A DNA stretch of 32,191 nucleotides from Lactiplantibacillus fabifermentans DSM 21115 (GCF_000498955.2 NZ_AYGX02000111.1:1-32191); one strand, 5' to 3'. Positions 8,260 to 16,326 are shown, counted from the stretch's first letter. Numbers and translations: made by a program. The notes: generated from the sequence alone by a model not told the origin.

Positions 8260-9372
8260 TTATTTCAAATCACTTGCAGAACCGTACTTATAGCCACTAT
8301 CGCTAAATAACGAGAATTTTTTCTTCAAGTTGTTAGAAACATAGACTTTGCGGTCTTTGGTGATGAAGATCGCGCCGATGCCTTGGTCGGCTTTAGCGTT
8401 GATGTACTTCATTCCGTCTTTTAAGCCTTTATCAAACGTGGCCGTGGATAACCCATCACCATCGGTCGACTTCTTGGAGATGATGGAAACCCCCATTAAG
8501 TTATTTTGGTAAGGTGCCCCCGTCTTAGGGTCCATCAAATGACTATAGATCTTACCATTTTTCTTGAGATACCGTTCGTAAATCCCAGAAGTCACAATCG
8601 ACATGTTTTTAGCTGGAATTGAACCAATTGCGGTCCCCCGAGATTCTTTAGGGTCTTGAATCCCAACGGTCCAGTCCCCAGATTTCGTCCCTTTAGGACT
8701 ATCACCCATGACAAAGATATTCCCACCTAAGTCAATAATGGCCGTCGAGACACCGTGATTTAAGAAGTACTTGTGAACTTGATCAGTCATATAACCTTTG
8801 GCAATCCCACCTAAATCAAGCTTCATGCCCTTTTCTTCCAAATAAACGGACCGTTTTTTATCGTTTAACTTAACTTTAGTATAGTCGACCAACTTCACTT
8901 CGCGGTCGATTTCCGATTGCTTCGGGACCCGCGCATCGGAAAAGCCAATCCGCCATAATTGCGTGATAGAACCGATCGCCATATCAAATGATTCGTCGGA
9001 GTTCTTACTATAATAGTAAGCAGCCTTCAAAATCGGATAGACATCTTTGCTGACGACGACCGGATGCTTGCCAGCGGCGGCATTGACTTTATCAATCTCA
9101 GAACCACTCGCATTGGTCGTGACTTCCTTGGCTTCTTTTTTTAGTAATTTAAACGCCCCGTCAACCGCTGATTGCTTACCCTTGTTATAAACCCGCAACG
9201 TGACGACCGTCCCCATCATGAACTCCGTATTTTCATACGGCGTTTGAATGACTTTGGTCGGCTTAGGTCGCGAACTCGTTGTCTTTTTAGTTGACTGACT
9301 TCCACACGCCGTTGTTAACGGTACCATTAATGCTAACACTAGTCCTACTTGAATCCATTTCCGCAGTTTCAT
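8260..9372 (-). CDS. apbE: FAD:protein FMN transferase ApbE (FmnB), lipoprotein
   Basis: Transfers FMN from FAD onto a threonine of partner proteins, outside the membrane. The 370 residues start with a signal peptide and lipobox (LTTAC, Cys about residue 23), then the ApbE fold: MMGTVVTLRVY near residue 52, LDLGGIAKGYMTDQ, IIDLGGNIFVMG and the late DGLSTATF segment, all involved in FAD/Mg binding in the family. It is the expected modifier of PplA, encoded 188 bp upstream on the same strand. A terminator after pplA and an extended -10 (TGGTATAAT, 9414-9406) imply its own promoter. Named fmnB in the Listeria EET literature. Confidence 0.95.
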   Translation of the reverse strand: MKLRKWIQVGLVLALMVPLTTACGSQSTKKTTSSRPKPTKVIQTPYENTEFMMGTVVTLRVYNKGKQSAVDGAFKLLKKEAKEVTTNASGSEIDKVNAAAGKHPVVVSKDVYPILKAAYYYSKNSDESFDMAIGSITQLWRIGFSDARVPKQSEIDREVKLVDYTKVKLNDKKRSVYLEEKGMKLDLGGIAKGYMTDQVHKYFLNHGVSTAIIDLGGNIFVMGDSPKGTKSGDWTVGIQDPKESRGTAIGSIPAKNMSIVTSGIYERYLKKNGKIYSHLMDPKTGAPYQNNLMGVSIISKKSTDGDGLSTATFDKGLKDGMKYINAKADQGIGAIFITKDRKVYVSNNLKKKFSLFSDSGYKYGSASDLK

Positions 9373-9405
9373 CGCCTAACGTCCCCTTAAATAATATCAA
9401 TCGTA

Positions 9406-9414
9406 ATTATACCA
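9406..9414 (-). promoter_or_regulatory. Extended -10 promoter of apbE
   Basis: Minus-strand TGGTATAAT 34 bp before the apbE start codon: a perfect TATAAT with the extended TG. No good -35 is seen at 17 bp, as is common with extended -10 promoters. Confidence 0.6.
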
Positions 9415-9503
9415 AATTATTAGCGATTTGATGGCGCTTTTTTGCCGACGTCAACTCACTTTTACGCTATCAATCTTCTCTCATGTGAATCATTCCACTA
9501 GCC

Positions 9504-9538
9504 TAAAAAGAGGTCTGAGACAAACCGTCCCAGGCCTC
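9504..9538 (-). terminator. Terminator of pplA
   Basis: Minus-strand stem GAGGCCTGGGAC / GTCTCAGACCTC (one mismatch, one G-T pair) followed by TTTTT, 22 bp after the pplA stop codon. Confidence 0.85.
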
Positions 9539-9560
9539 AAGATAATCAACTGTTCAAATA

Positions 9561-10487
9561 TTATTCAGAGAAGACCATGTTATCAACCGTGATCGTCTTA
9601 GTGTCACCCTTTTGAGCGGCATTTTGTAATTGTTCCGCATATAAGATGAACGTGTTTGATGATTCAGTAGCACCAGAAACGACGTCCACTTTAGCAGGAT
9701 CACTGTTCTTAACTAAGGCTTTATTCAAGGCTGGCGTATAAGTCTTAGGATCAGTCTTAGCAATCTTCTTCATTTGCTTGTTGTATGAAGCATCGGTTGT
9801 CTTAGACTTGCCGTTCTTGTTGACATTGTCATAGTTTGACTTCGTAATCTTGTTGTTCTTAACCGTAATTGAGAACGTTACTTTGTAACCATGTGAGTAG
9901 TTCTTTTCGTTCAACTTGTAAGTACCGTCTTTCATCTTGGCACCGTTGTTGATCTTGATGGTTGCTTTGTTCCCAGCTTGAGCCGCTTGAATTAATTGTT
10001 GAGCATAGTTTTGGAATGTCTTGGAAGATTCAGTAGCACCAGAAACAACGTCGATAGTCCCAACGTTACCAGTAGCTGCGGCCCCTTCTAAGGCTTTGTT
10101 CAATTTAGGTTCGTACGTCTTAGGATCAGTCCCGGAACCCTTCTTCATCTTCTTGTTATAGCTAGTGTCGTCAACTTTGGACTTGCCACTCTTGTTAACT
10201 TGGTCGAAGTTTGACTTAGTAATCTTACCTTTGTTATTAACGGTAATACTAAACTTCGTCTTGTAACCATAAGTATAGTTTTCTTCTTCAAGCTTGTAGG
10301 TCCCCGCCTTCATCTTGCTACCAGCGGTCATTTTAGCAACCTTGGTCGTTGATGATGAACTTGATGAAGAACTCTTCTCCGATGATGATGAGCTAGAACT
10401 TGATGAAGAACTGCTCCCACAACCTGCTAATGCTAATGCGGAAATAGCTACAACTGATGCGCTCGTAATAATTGACTTAAACTTCAT
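9561..10487 (-). CDS. pplA: Extracellular flavin-carrying lipoprotein PplA (two FMN_bind domains)
   Basis: Surface electron carrier of flavin-based EET, proposed to pass electrons from the membrane quinone pool to external acceptors. Signal peptide with lipobox LALAGC (Cys23), then a serine-rich, low-complexity linker of about 25 residues that should lift the protein through the cell wall. Two tandem FMN_bind repeats of about 110 residues follow, each opening with KMK.GTYKL and ending VDVVSGATESS or IDVVSGATESS. The threonine of each SGAT is the known type of ApbE flavinylation site, so two covalent FMNs are expected. Transcribed divergently from ndh2 with its own promoter and terminator. Confidence 0.94.
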   Translation of the reverse strand: MKFKSIITSASVVAISALALAGCGSSSSSSSSSSSSEKSSSSSSSSTTKVAKMTAGSKMKAGTYKLEEENYTYGYKTKFSITVNNKGKITKSNFDQVNKSGKSKVDDTSYNKKMKKGSGTDPKTYEPKLNKALEGAAATGNVGTIDVVSGATESSKTFQNYAQQLIQAAQAGNKATIKINNGAKMKDGTYKLNEKNYSHGYKVTFSITVKNNKITKSNYDNVNKNGKSKTTDASYNKQMKKIAKTDPKTYTPALNKALVKNSDPAKVDVVSGATESSNTFILYAEQLQNAAQKGDTKTITVDNMVFSE

Positions 10488-10529
10488 AATAATCCCACTC
10501 CTAACCTTTTTGTATGAAAATTCACATTA

Positions 10530-10558
10530 ATCTTAACGTTTAAACTCCCAATAGTCAA
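10530..10558 (-). promoter_or_regulatory. pplA promoter
   Basis: Minus-strand TTGACT (10558-10553), 17-bp spacer, TAAGAT (10535-10530), 43 bp before the pplA ATG; ribosome binding site TTAGGAGTG. Lies back to back with the ndh2 promoter in the 290-bp divergent region. Confidence 0.82.
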
Positions 10559-10692
10559 TTATATTCTATAAAAAAATTTGTATTTTTACCTACGGACAAG
10601 CTAAATGGTAGCGGTTTATTAGCTGCGCTTTCATACCACACTATTCCGGCGACAAATAATGTGATTTAATATTCATTCTTATTGATAATTCA

Positions 10693-10721
10693 TAGACAAA
10701 CGTTTACATTACTTATATAAT
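10693..10721 (+). promoter_or_regulatory. ndh2 promoter with overlapping cre-like site
   Basis: TAGACA (10693-10698), exactly 17 bp, TATAAT (10716-10721), 56 bp before the ndh2 ATG. GACAAACGTTTACA at 10695-10708 overlaps the -35 and spacer. It is close to a palindromic CcpA operator (ideal TGTAAACGTTTACA; differs in the left half), in a position that would repress. Confidence 0.78.
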
Positions 10722-10777
10722 TGTAATTGGAATTATTATTTTTTATCTTATTTTTAGATTAAGGGAGTTGTTACGCA

Positions 10778-12685
10778 ATGGCAAAGAAGAATATTGTCGT
10801 TGTCGGCGCGGGTTTCGCAGGGGTTTATGCCACCAAAAAATTGGCTAAGCATTTTAAAAAGAACCCTGACGTAGAAATCACGTTAATCGACCGGCACTCC
10901 TACTTCACGTATATGACTGAACTACATGAAGTAGCGACCGAACGGGTTGACCCAGAGCATATCCAATACGATTTGCAACGGCTGTTTTCCCGGCGCAAGA
11001 ATGTCCGCTTAGTAACGGATAACGTTACGGACATTGATAAGGACAAACAAGTAGTCACCACCGAAAATGGCAGTTATCAATATGATCAACTGTTAATTAG
11101 TTTGGGTGGCGAATCCAATGACTTCGGGACGCCCGGGGTCAAGCAACATGGCTACGAATTGTGGTCATTTGAACAAGCCATGGCCTTACGGGCCCATTTG
11201 GCTTACATCATTCGGCGTGGGGCCGCTGAACTAGATCCAGCTAAACGCAAAGCCATGTTGACTTTGACCGTTTGTGGGTCTGGTTTTACCGGTTCAGAAT
11301 TGATTGGTGAATTAATTGAATATCGCGACGTCTTAGCTAAGGATAATAAGCTCGATCCTAGTGAAATTACGTTACAACTTGTCGAAGCAGCGCCAACGAT
11401 TATTAACATGTTAAATCGGACGCAAGCTGGCAAGGCTGAAAAGTACATGACCAAACATGGTGTGGATATTATGACCAACTCCATGATTACGGAAGTCTTT
11501 GAAGATCACGTTACGTTGAAGGATAAAGAACCAATCCCAACTTACACGTTAATCTGGACCGCCGGGGTTCGTGCTAACAGTATCGTCAAGAAGTTTGGTA
11601 TTGAAACTAACCCGCGTGGTGGCCGTTTGATGGCTAACGAATTCATGCAAGCTAAAGACACCGATAACGTCTTCTTAGCTGGGGATTCGACGAGCTATCA
11701 AGAACCTGACCAACCACGTCCCGTCCCACAAATCGTTCAAGGGGCCGAAGAAACGGCTGCTAAAGCGGTTGAAGGGATTATCAAGAACGTCGACAACACG
11801 GATAAGGAAATCAAGCCTTTCAAGGGTGCTTATCAAGCCTCCGTTGATTCAATTGGTTCCAAGTACGCGGTTGCGCAAGTGCTTGAAAAGTGGAACGTTT
11901 CTGGTTTCATCGCCGTCTTACTAAAGCATGCCATCAACTGGATGTACTACTGCCAGATTTTCTCTGGTTACTACTTGTTCCAATACTTTATGCACGAATT
12001 CTTCCGTACTCGCAACGGCCGCAACGTCTTTCGCGGTTGGACTTCGCGGGCCGGGAACGTCTTATGGAGTGTGCCACTCCGCTTCTTCTATGGGGCCATG
12101 TGGCTTTGGGATTGCTGGACGAAGGTCCAAGGTAACGAATCGTGGTTTACCGACAAACTCCGCTTACCATTTACTTGGTTACAAGTGGCCGCAACTTCCG
12201 GCGCTAGTGAAGCTGCTAGCAAAGCCACGAGTGCCACTTCTGGTGCTAGTGAAGCCGTCACGAAGACCGCTAAAGGCGTCTTCAGTTTATCTTACATGTA
12301 CGGTAAGGAACCATTGATGGTCTTCGATAAGATGCCCCACTGGTTCGAATCAATTACGAAGTTCTTCGTACCAAACATGCAAATGGCGTTGTTCTTCCAG
12401 AAATTTATGACTTGTGTCGAAATCATTATCGCCTTATGTATCTTCTTTGGCCTCTTCAGTTGGTTAGCCAACGCCATCACGATTGGTTTAGTGGTCGTCT
12501 TCTGCTTGTCAGGGATGTTCTACTGGGTCAACATTTGGATGGTCTTTGTGGCCTTAGCCTTAATGAACGGTTCTGGTCGGACCTTTGGGTTGGATTACTG
12601 GGTCGTTCCGTGGATGCAAAAACACCTCGGGCACTGGTGGTACGGCAACGTTCGTTCCCACTACGATGGTGTTAAAACCCGTTAG
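10778..12685 (+). CDS. ndh2: Type II NADH dehydrogenase with membrane C-terminal extension (EET Ndh2)
   Basis: Oxidises NADH and reduces (demethyl)menaquinone at the membrane to feed extracellular electron transfer. Residues 1 to about 400 form the usual two-dinucleotide-fold NDH-2: FAD site VVVGAGFAGVYATKKL, second nucleotide motif CGSGFTGSELIGEL, and FLAGDST near residue 305. At 635 residues it is about 230 longer than standard NDH-2. The extension has several hydrophobic segments (for example FSGYYLFQYFMHEF and a C-terminal membrane cluster) and a repeated ATSGASEA linker near residues 473-497. This extended form is the one tied to EET in Listeria. Divergent from pplA; own terminator follows. 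Confidence 0.95.
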   Translation: MAKKNIVVVGAGFAGVYATKKLAKHFKKNPDVEITLIDRHSYFTYMTELHEVATERVDPEHIQYDLQRLFSRRKNVRLVTDNVTDIDKDKQVVTTENGSYQYDQLLISLGGESNDFGTPGVKQHGYELWSFEQAMALRAHLAYIIRRGAAELDPAKRKAMLTLTVCGSGFTGSELIGELIEYRDVLAKDNKLDPSEITLQLVEAAPTIINMLNRTQAGKAEKYMTKHGVDIMTNSMITEVFEDHVTLKDKEPIPTYTLIWTAGVRANSIVKKFGIETNPRGGRLMANEFMQAKDTDNVFLAGDSTSYQEPDQPRPVPQIVQGAEETAAKAVEGIIKNVDNTDKEIKPFKGAYQASVDSIGSKYAVAQVLEKWNVSGFIAVLLKHAINWMYYCQIFSGYYLFQYFMHEFFRTRNGRNVFRGWTSRAGNVLWSVPLRFFYGAMWLWDCWTKVQGNESWFTDKLRLPFTWLQVAATSGASEAASKATSATSGASEAVTKTAKGVFSLSYMYGKEPLMVFDKMPHWFESITKFFVPNMQMALFFQKFMTCVEIIIALCIFFGLFSWLANAITIGLVVVFCLSGMFYWVNIWMVFVALALMNGSGRTFGLDYWVVPWMQKHLGHWWYGNVRSHYDGVKTR

Positions 12686-12716
12686 ATGCGGTATAATTAA
12701 TTGAATAGTTTCCCGA

Positions 12717-12753
12717 TGGTTCAAGGGTAGCTTTTACCTTGAACCATTTTTTA
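12717..12753 (+). terminator. Terminator of ndh2
   Basis: TGGTTCAAGG (12717-12726) pairs perfectly with CCTTGAACCA (12737-12746), followed by a T-rich tract. It separates ndh2 from eetA; either eetA has its own promoter in the next 55 bp (A+T-rich, none convincing) or the terminator is leaky. Confidence 0.88.
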
Positions 12754-12811
12754 TTCAAAGGAAAACAGCGATTAACACTAATTAATATATTAATGAAAGG
12801 AGGCGTAAACG

Positions 12812-13306
12812 ATGAAGAATTGGCGCCGACACTGGCACACGCTCAAACGCTACGGCGATATGATTCGGCCGTTTGATATTATCATCATCATTGCCCTACT
12901 TATTTTGTCGTTTACGCCCCACGCTATTTTTGCCTATCAAAAACAGCAACAGGCTGAACAAGCCGCTAAAGTTGCTAAAAAAGCCCACCAAAAAACGACC
13001 GGCACAACGTATACCGCGGTCGTTTCACATGATGGTAAGGTCTTGAAAAAGGTTAATTTAACTAACTTAAAAAAAACGCGCCATTATACGTATCGGGCCA
13101 AGGATGGCGATTACAACACGGTCACCTTTGAGACGAAGCGCGTGGCCATCACTAAGGCCAATTGTACCGACCAAGTCTGTGTGCGTCGTGGCTGGATCCA
13201 TAAGCCTGGTCAAACGATCGTCTGTTTGCCACATAAACTACTAATCGAAATCAAATCGAGTACCGGTCACACCCAATCAGGTGGCAACGGCCTAGTTACG
13301 GAGTAA
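12812..13306 (+). CDS. eetA: EetA: membrane-anchored NusG domain II protein
   Basis: Required for EET in published lactic acid bacterial and Listeria systems, but with no established biochemical role. The 164 residues have one N-terminal membrane helix (FDIIIIIALLILSFTP, about residues 25-40), a basic and glutamine-rich stalk, and an extracytoplasmic domain of the NusG domain II type. It carries a conserved cysteine set, NCTDQVC plus TIVCLPHKL. Three cysteines outside the membrane suggest redox or metal chemistry (inference). Ribosome binding site AAAGGAGGCG; eetB follows after 4 nt. Confidence 0.88.
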   Translation: MKNWRRHWHTLKRYGDMIRPFDIIIIIALLILSFTPHAIFAYQKQQQAEQAAKVAKKAHQKTTGTTYTAVVSHDGKVLKKVNLTNLKKTRHYTYRAKDGDYNTVTFETKRVAITKANCTDQVCVRRGWIHKPGQTIVCLPHKLLIEIKSSTGHTQSGGNGLVTE

Positions 13307-13310
13307 GGTA

Positions 13311-13871
13311 ATGAATAATTCATTTGAACAATCCAATAAAGTCCATCGCAATATTTATATTGCCCTGTTGGTGGCCCAAGGCGTGGTCATCGGCTTACTG
13401 GAACGGCTCATCCCCTTCCCGTTTGCCTTTGCCCCCGGTGCCAAATTAGGACTCGCTAACTTGATTACCGTCGTCGCTATCTTCACTTTATCATTTAGTG
13501 ACGTCATCACGTTGACGTTCTTACGGGTCATTTTAACGGCCTTACTTGGTGGCACTTTATCGACATTCTTATATAGTTTCGGCGGCGCCTTTTTGAGCCT
13601 CTTCGCGATGGTCTTAGTCAAACAGCTCGGACCCAAACGCGTCAGCTTAATCGGTATCTCCGCGACCGGGGGCGTCATGCATAACGTCGGCCAATTAGTG
13701 GTCGCCAGTCTGATTGCTAAGACGTGGACGGTCATGTTATATTTACCAGTCCTATCGATTATCGGCCTGTGCGCGGGCACGGCCTTAGGAATCGCGGCCA
13801 ACTACTTGTTCACCCACGTCACGAGCCTAAGTTACTTAAAGTTCACCCATGAACAGCAAACAAAGGAGTAA
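13311..13871 (+). CDS. eetB: EetB: Gx transporter family membrane protein (Hpre_diP_synt_I-like)
   Basis: A 186-residue integral membrane protein with about five hydrophobic segments and the FAFAPGAKLGLANLITV segment typical of the Gx transporter/heptaprenyl-synthase component I family. These resemble ECF S components, so it may bind a small molecule for import or export or assist prenyl-quinone synthesis; the substrate is unknown. It lies 4 nt after eetA and 8 nt before dmkB, so the three are one operon. The adjacent prenyl synthase fits the old component-I annotation, while EET genetics links it with eetA. Confidence 0.88.
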   Translation: MNNSFEQSNKVHRNIYIALLVAQGVVIGLLERLIPFPFAFAPGAKLGLANLITVVAIFTLSFSDVITLTFLRVILTALLGGTLSTFLYSFGGAFLSLFAMVLVKQLGPKRVSLIGISATGGVMHNVGQLVVASLIAKTWTVMLYLPVLSIIGLCAGTALGIAANYLFTHVTSLSYLKFTHEQQTKE

Positions 13872-13879
13872 GGACTATT

Positions 13880-14869
13880 ATGCAAGCAACGCAATTACAT
13901 CCGCTCTGGCATGACTATCCGGCCTTACAACCGGAGTTGCAGCAAGTTATGCAATTGATGGAAGACAATATCAATATCGCCGACACCGCGATTACCGACG
14001 CGATTTTGGCCATGATTCATAGTGGTGGCAAGCTGTTACGCCCCGCCTACTGCTTATTATTCTCGCAATTCAAAGACACCGACCGGCAACGCATGATTGC
14101 CTTAGCGGCGTCCCTAGAAACGTTACACACGGCCACCTTAATTCATGATGACATTTTAGATGATGCCAAATTACGGCGCCATCAAGTCACGATTCAAGAA
14201 CAATTCGGGAAAGATGTTGCCGTGTACGCCGGTGATTATTTATTCGTCGTCGTCTTCAAAATCTTGGCCAAGTATTCCAGCAGTTTTCGCAGTATCCAAT
14301 TAAACTCGGAAAACATGGAAAAAATTTTAATTGGCGAAGTCCAACAAAAGGATCGCCATTATCATTTAGATATGACCATGGATCAATATAAGGAACAGAT
14401 TCAAGGTAAAACGGCCGAACTGTTCGCCCTCAGTTGCTTCTTGGGCGCCTACGAATCCGGTCAATCCGAACGCTTCGCCGTGCGCGCTCGTAATGCCGGG
14501 ATGGCCATTGGGATGGCGTTTCAAATCTTAGACGACATCTTAGATTACCAAGAAACCAGCCACGAAATTGGCAAACCCATCTTAGAAGACGTGGCAGAAG
14601 GCGTCTACACGTCGCCACTGCTGTTCGCCTTACAAACAGACGTCCGCCAAGACTTGCTCCCATTATTGCGGCTGCAAGGCAACATCACGTCGCAACAACG
14701 CGAACAAGTACAAGCATTAGTCATTGAAGCCGGTGGCGTTGACCAAGCTAAACAACTCGCAACCGACTACACGAACCAAGCGTTAAAGCTACTCAAAAAG
14801 TTCCCCGATACACCAGCACGGGCGATGTTATTACAATTGACTCAGCAATTATTAACCCGTCATAATTAG
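13880..14869 (+). CDS. dmkB: Polyprenyl diphosphate synthase DmkB (demethylmenaquinone side chain)
   Basis: Builds the long isoprenoid side chain for demethylmenaquinone. trans-Prenyltransferase with both aspartate-rich motifs, HDDILDDAKLRR (near residue 93) and DDILDYQE (near residue 217), the GGKLLRP substrate motif (near residue 50) and a GKPILEDVAEG segment. Length 329 residues, typical of heptaprenyl/octaprenyl synthases. It is the last gene of eetA-eetB-dmkB, and a very strong hairpin follows at 15097-15145. Its partner prenyltransferase dmkA, found in the described EET loci, is not present here. Confidence 0.93.
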   Translation: MQATQLHPLWHDYPALQPELQQVMQLMEDNINIADTAITDAILAMIHSGGKLLRPAYCLLFSQFKDTDRQRMIALAASLETLHTATLIHDDILDDAKLRRHQVTIQEQFGKDVAVYAGDYLFVVVFKILAKYSSSFRSIQLNSENMEKILIGEVQQKDRHYHLDMTMDQYKEQIQGKTAELFALSCFLGAYESGQSERFAVRARNAGMAIGMAFQILDDILDYQETSHEIGKPILEDVAEGVYTSPLLFALQTDVRQDLLPLLRLQGNITSQQREQVQALVIEAGGVDQAKQLATDYTNQALKLLKKFPDTPARAMLLQLTQQLLTRHN

Positions 14870-14883
14870 GAATTCCAGATGCT

Positions 14884-15074
14884 TGCCGCTTCCGGCCAGC
14901 AGTAATTCCAGTTGCCGTGGCGACCGGCTCGAGCCCGAAAAGCACGGTCTCTCACCTCACTTTGAAGCTTGGCCAAAACCGCCAATCTCCAAAGATGCCG
15001 GTGCTGTAAATGCCGAAAAACCATCGGCATTAACACCACTTACATGGCCACTTCCATTACTGCTGACCTCCAGC
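14884..15074 (+). repeat. Structured intergenic repeat, copy 5
   Basis: A 191-bp element 14 bp after dmkB, before its terminator, so it should be part of the dmkB mRNA 3' region in sense orientation. The closing stem CAGCAGTAAT/ATTACTGCTG (14897-14906 with 15056-15065) is flanked by two TCC/TCC internal loops: an outer one (GCT-TCC-GG against CC-TCC-AGC) and an inner one (AAT-TCC-AGT against ACT-TCC-ATT). Hairpins: loop motif CCCGAAAAGCACGGT; CTTTGAAG/CTCCAAAG capped by TTGGC/GCCAA and CAAAACC; and a third with GGTGCTGTAAATGCC against GGCATTAACACC. Confidence 0.85.
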
Positions 15075-15096
15075 TAAACTGAATGACGTCAATTTT

Positions 15097-15145
15097 AAAC
15101 ACAACAAGTCCCGGTCACAAATAGTGGCCGGGACTTGTTGTGTTT
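15097..15145 (+). terminator. Strong terminator after dmkB and repeat copy 5
   Basis: A 22-bp stem with one G-T pair (15097-15118 with 15124-15145) and a 5-nt loop, followed by a short T tract. It ends the eetA-eetB-dmkB transcript. Confidence 0.9.
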
Positions 15146-15803
15146 TAGACAAGCGGTGCAACTTAGTAATAATACCACGGAAGCCGGCAACATTCGAAGA
15201 CGCTTGTCTCAGTGTCCTTATTTTTTTGACAATGCCAAATCAATTCGTCAACATGATACGGTAAATATGATAGAAACTACTAGTGAGTAACAGAACATAT
15301 TTAGTGATTGTTAGTTAACTAATACACGTATAGTTTTAAAGTTGCTACTTCAGTATCGAATAGCTTAGTCAGATATTTACATACTTTCCAAAACAAAACT
15401 AAAACTTTACTTAAATATGGGTATCGCATCTTACATTAATTGTTAAGCTAATCGTATAACAATCTGTTAGCTGCTAACATGCAGTTCTTGAAAGGATGTA
15501 TGTAAATTTGATGCGTTCCCGTTTAAACCGCAACTCAATCCCATCTCAACTAGTTTTGACCCCAAGTGGCTATTGTCTGCAAGCCAGTACGGATACGGCT
15601 ATCATGAATAGAGATTCGCCAATTTTATCACAACTACCCCAATTGCCATTTAACAAACTGCCCCCTCATAATGGTTCCCAAGTTGAGCAGTTAAATTCGT
15701 ACTAAGCATTGGATTGTTAAGTCGTCAGCGACCACCAACGTTATTGATTAACGGACATGGCTAATGTTCAACTACTTAACGTTGTTCTGAAACTATGCTG
15801 TGC
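15146..15803. other. Gene-free A+T-rich stretch between dmkB and the repeat pair
   Basis: No gene that I can support. A 9-bp inverted repeat AGACAAGCG/CGCTTGTCT (15147-15155 with 15201-15209) follows the dmkB terminator, and a 12-bp palindrome TTAGTTAACTAA lies near 15309. A 69-codon open frame at 15496-15705 shows no family features. The strong drop in G+C compared with both sides is consistent with an old insertion or remnant. Confidence 0.4.
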
Positions 15804-15986
15804 TCAGCAGTTGGCCAACCGTAATGGAATCGTCCTGAAAGTGGCGTTAACGGGCGTTTTTGGCCCGTTTACACCACGGACGTCTTTTGAGACTTGTCTT
15901 TCAGGCTCAAAAGCGAGGTCCAAGACCGCTCCTCAGGCTTGGACCGGTCCCAGGACGATGGAATTACGGTTGGCCAACTGCGGCAA
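15804..15986 (-). repeat. Structured intergenic repeat, copy 6
   Basis: A 183-bp element with the longest closing stem: 18 perfect pairs (15808-15825 with 15963-15980), a symmetric TCC/TCC loop (minus strand), then 9 more perfect pairs (15829-15837 with 15951-15959). On minus the hairpins are GGTCCAAG/CTTGGACC with loop CCTGAGGAGCGGT; CTTTTGAG/CTCAAAAG with a shortened cap; and GTGGTGTAAACGGGC against GCCCGTTAACGCCAC with an A-rich loop. It lies immediately 3' (minus) of truncated copy 7. Confidence 0.88.
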
Positions 15987-15993
15987 TAACCAA

Positions 15994-16115
15994 CTTCAAG
16001 AAAGAACCGTGTTGACCAGACTGGCGGGTTGTGCCAGGCTATCAACCGCCTGGTGAGACCGCCCTTCGGTTCACCAGGGTTGCCCCACAGCGGCCGACCA
16101 GCGGGCTGGAGGTGA
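15994..16115 (-). repeat. Structured intergenic repeat, copy 7 (truncated)
   Basis: Minus strand: CACC-TCC-AGCC opening, CGCTGTGGGGCAACCC, hairpin CCTGGTGA/TCACCAGG with loop motif CCGAAGGGCGGT, hairpin GTTGA/TCAAC capped by CTGGC/GCCAG. The sequence stops at the start of the third hairpin (ACACGGTTCT). The partners of the closing stem and second stem are missing, and copy 6 begins 8 bp further on. The break looks like a deletion or an insertion of copy 6 into copy 7. Confidence 0.8.
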
Positions 16116-16140
16116 ACCACCGCAACATAAATTTGCATGT

Positions 16141-16176
16141 AAAAAGGCCACCCAACAGAATGTTAGGTGGCCTTTT
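16141..16176 (-). terminator. Terminator of the ribosomal protein cluster (after rplQ)
   Basis: A 15-16 bp stem, AAAAGGCCACCTAAC against GTTGGGTGGCCTTTTT on minus, with a 5-nt loop, T-rich on both sides and so possibly bidirectional. It lies 150 bp past rplQ. Confidence 0.9.
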
Positions 16177-16326
16177 CAATTGGCTAGCGCCAAAAAAAAT
16201 CACTTTAGCCTGCGATACGCCATCTATGTTTAACCATAAACAACTTCCGAACTAGACTGAGCTACTAGTGTAGCCACCATCGTAGCGTCCGTCAATCATC
16301 AGACCAAGTGATCCGTAAAAATTTAA

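Noticed and set aside
9561-10487. Two near-identical halves of pplA as a recent DNA duplication
   Set aside because: The halves are alike as protein domains but differ at many bases, and two FMN_bind domains are normal for PplA.
10315-10530. Open frame of 71 codons on plus, rich in Asp/Glu/Leu
   Set aside because: It is the antisense of the serine-rich linker of pplA.
15496-15705. Open frame of 69 codons on plus with a GAAAGGATG sequence upstream
   Set aside because: No recognisable domain, signal or membrane segment, odd composition, and the region is otherwise gene-free; not enough to call a gene.
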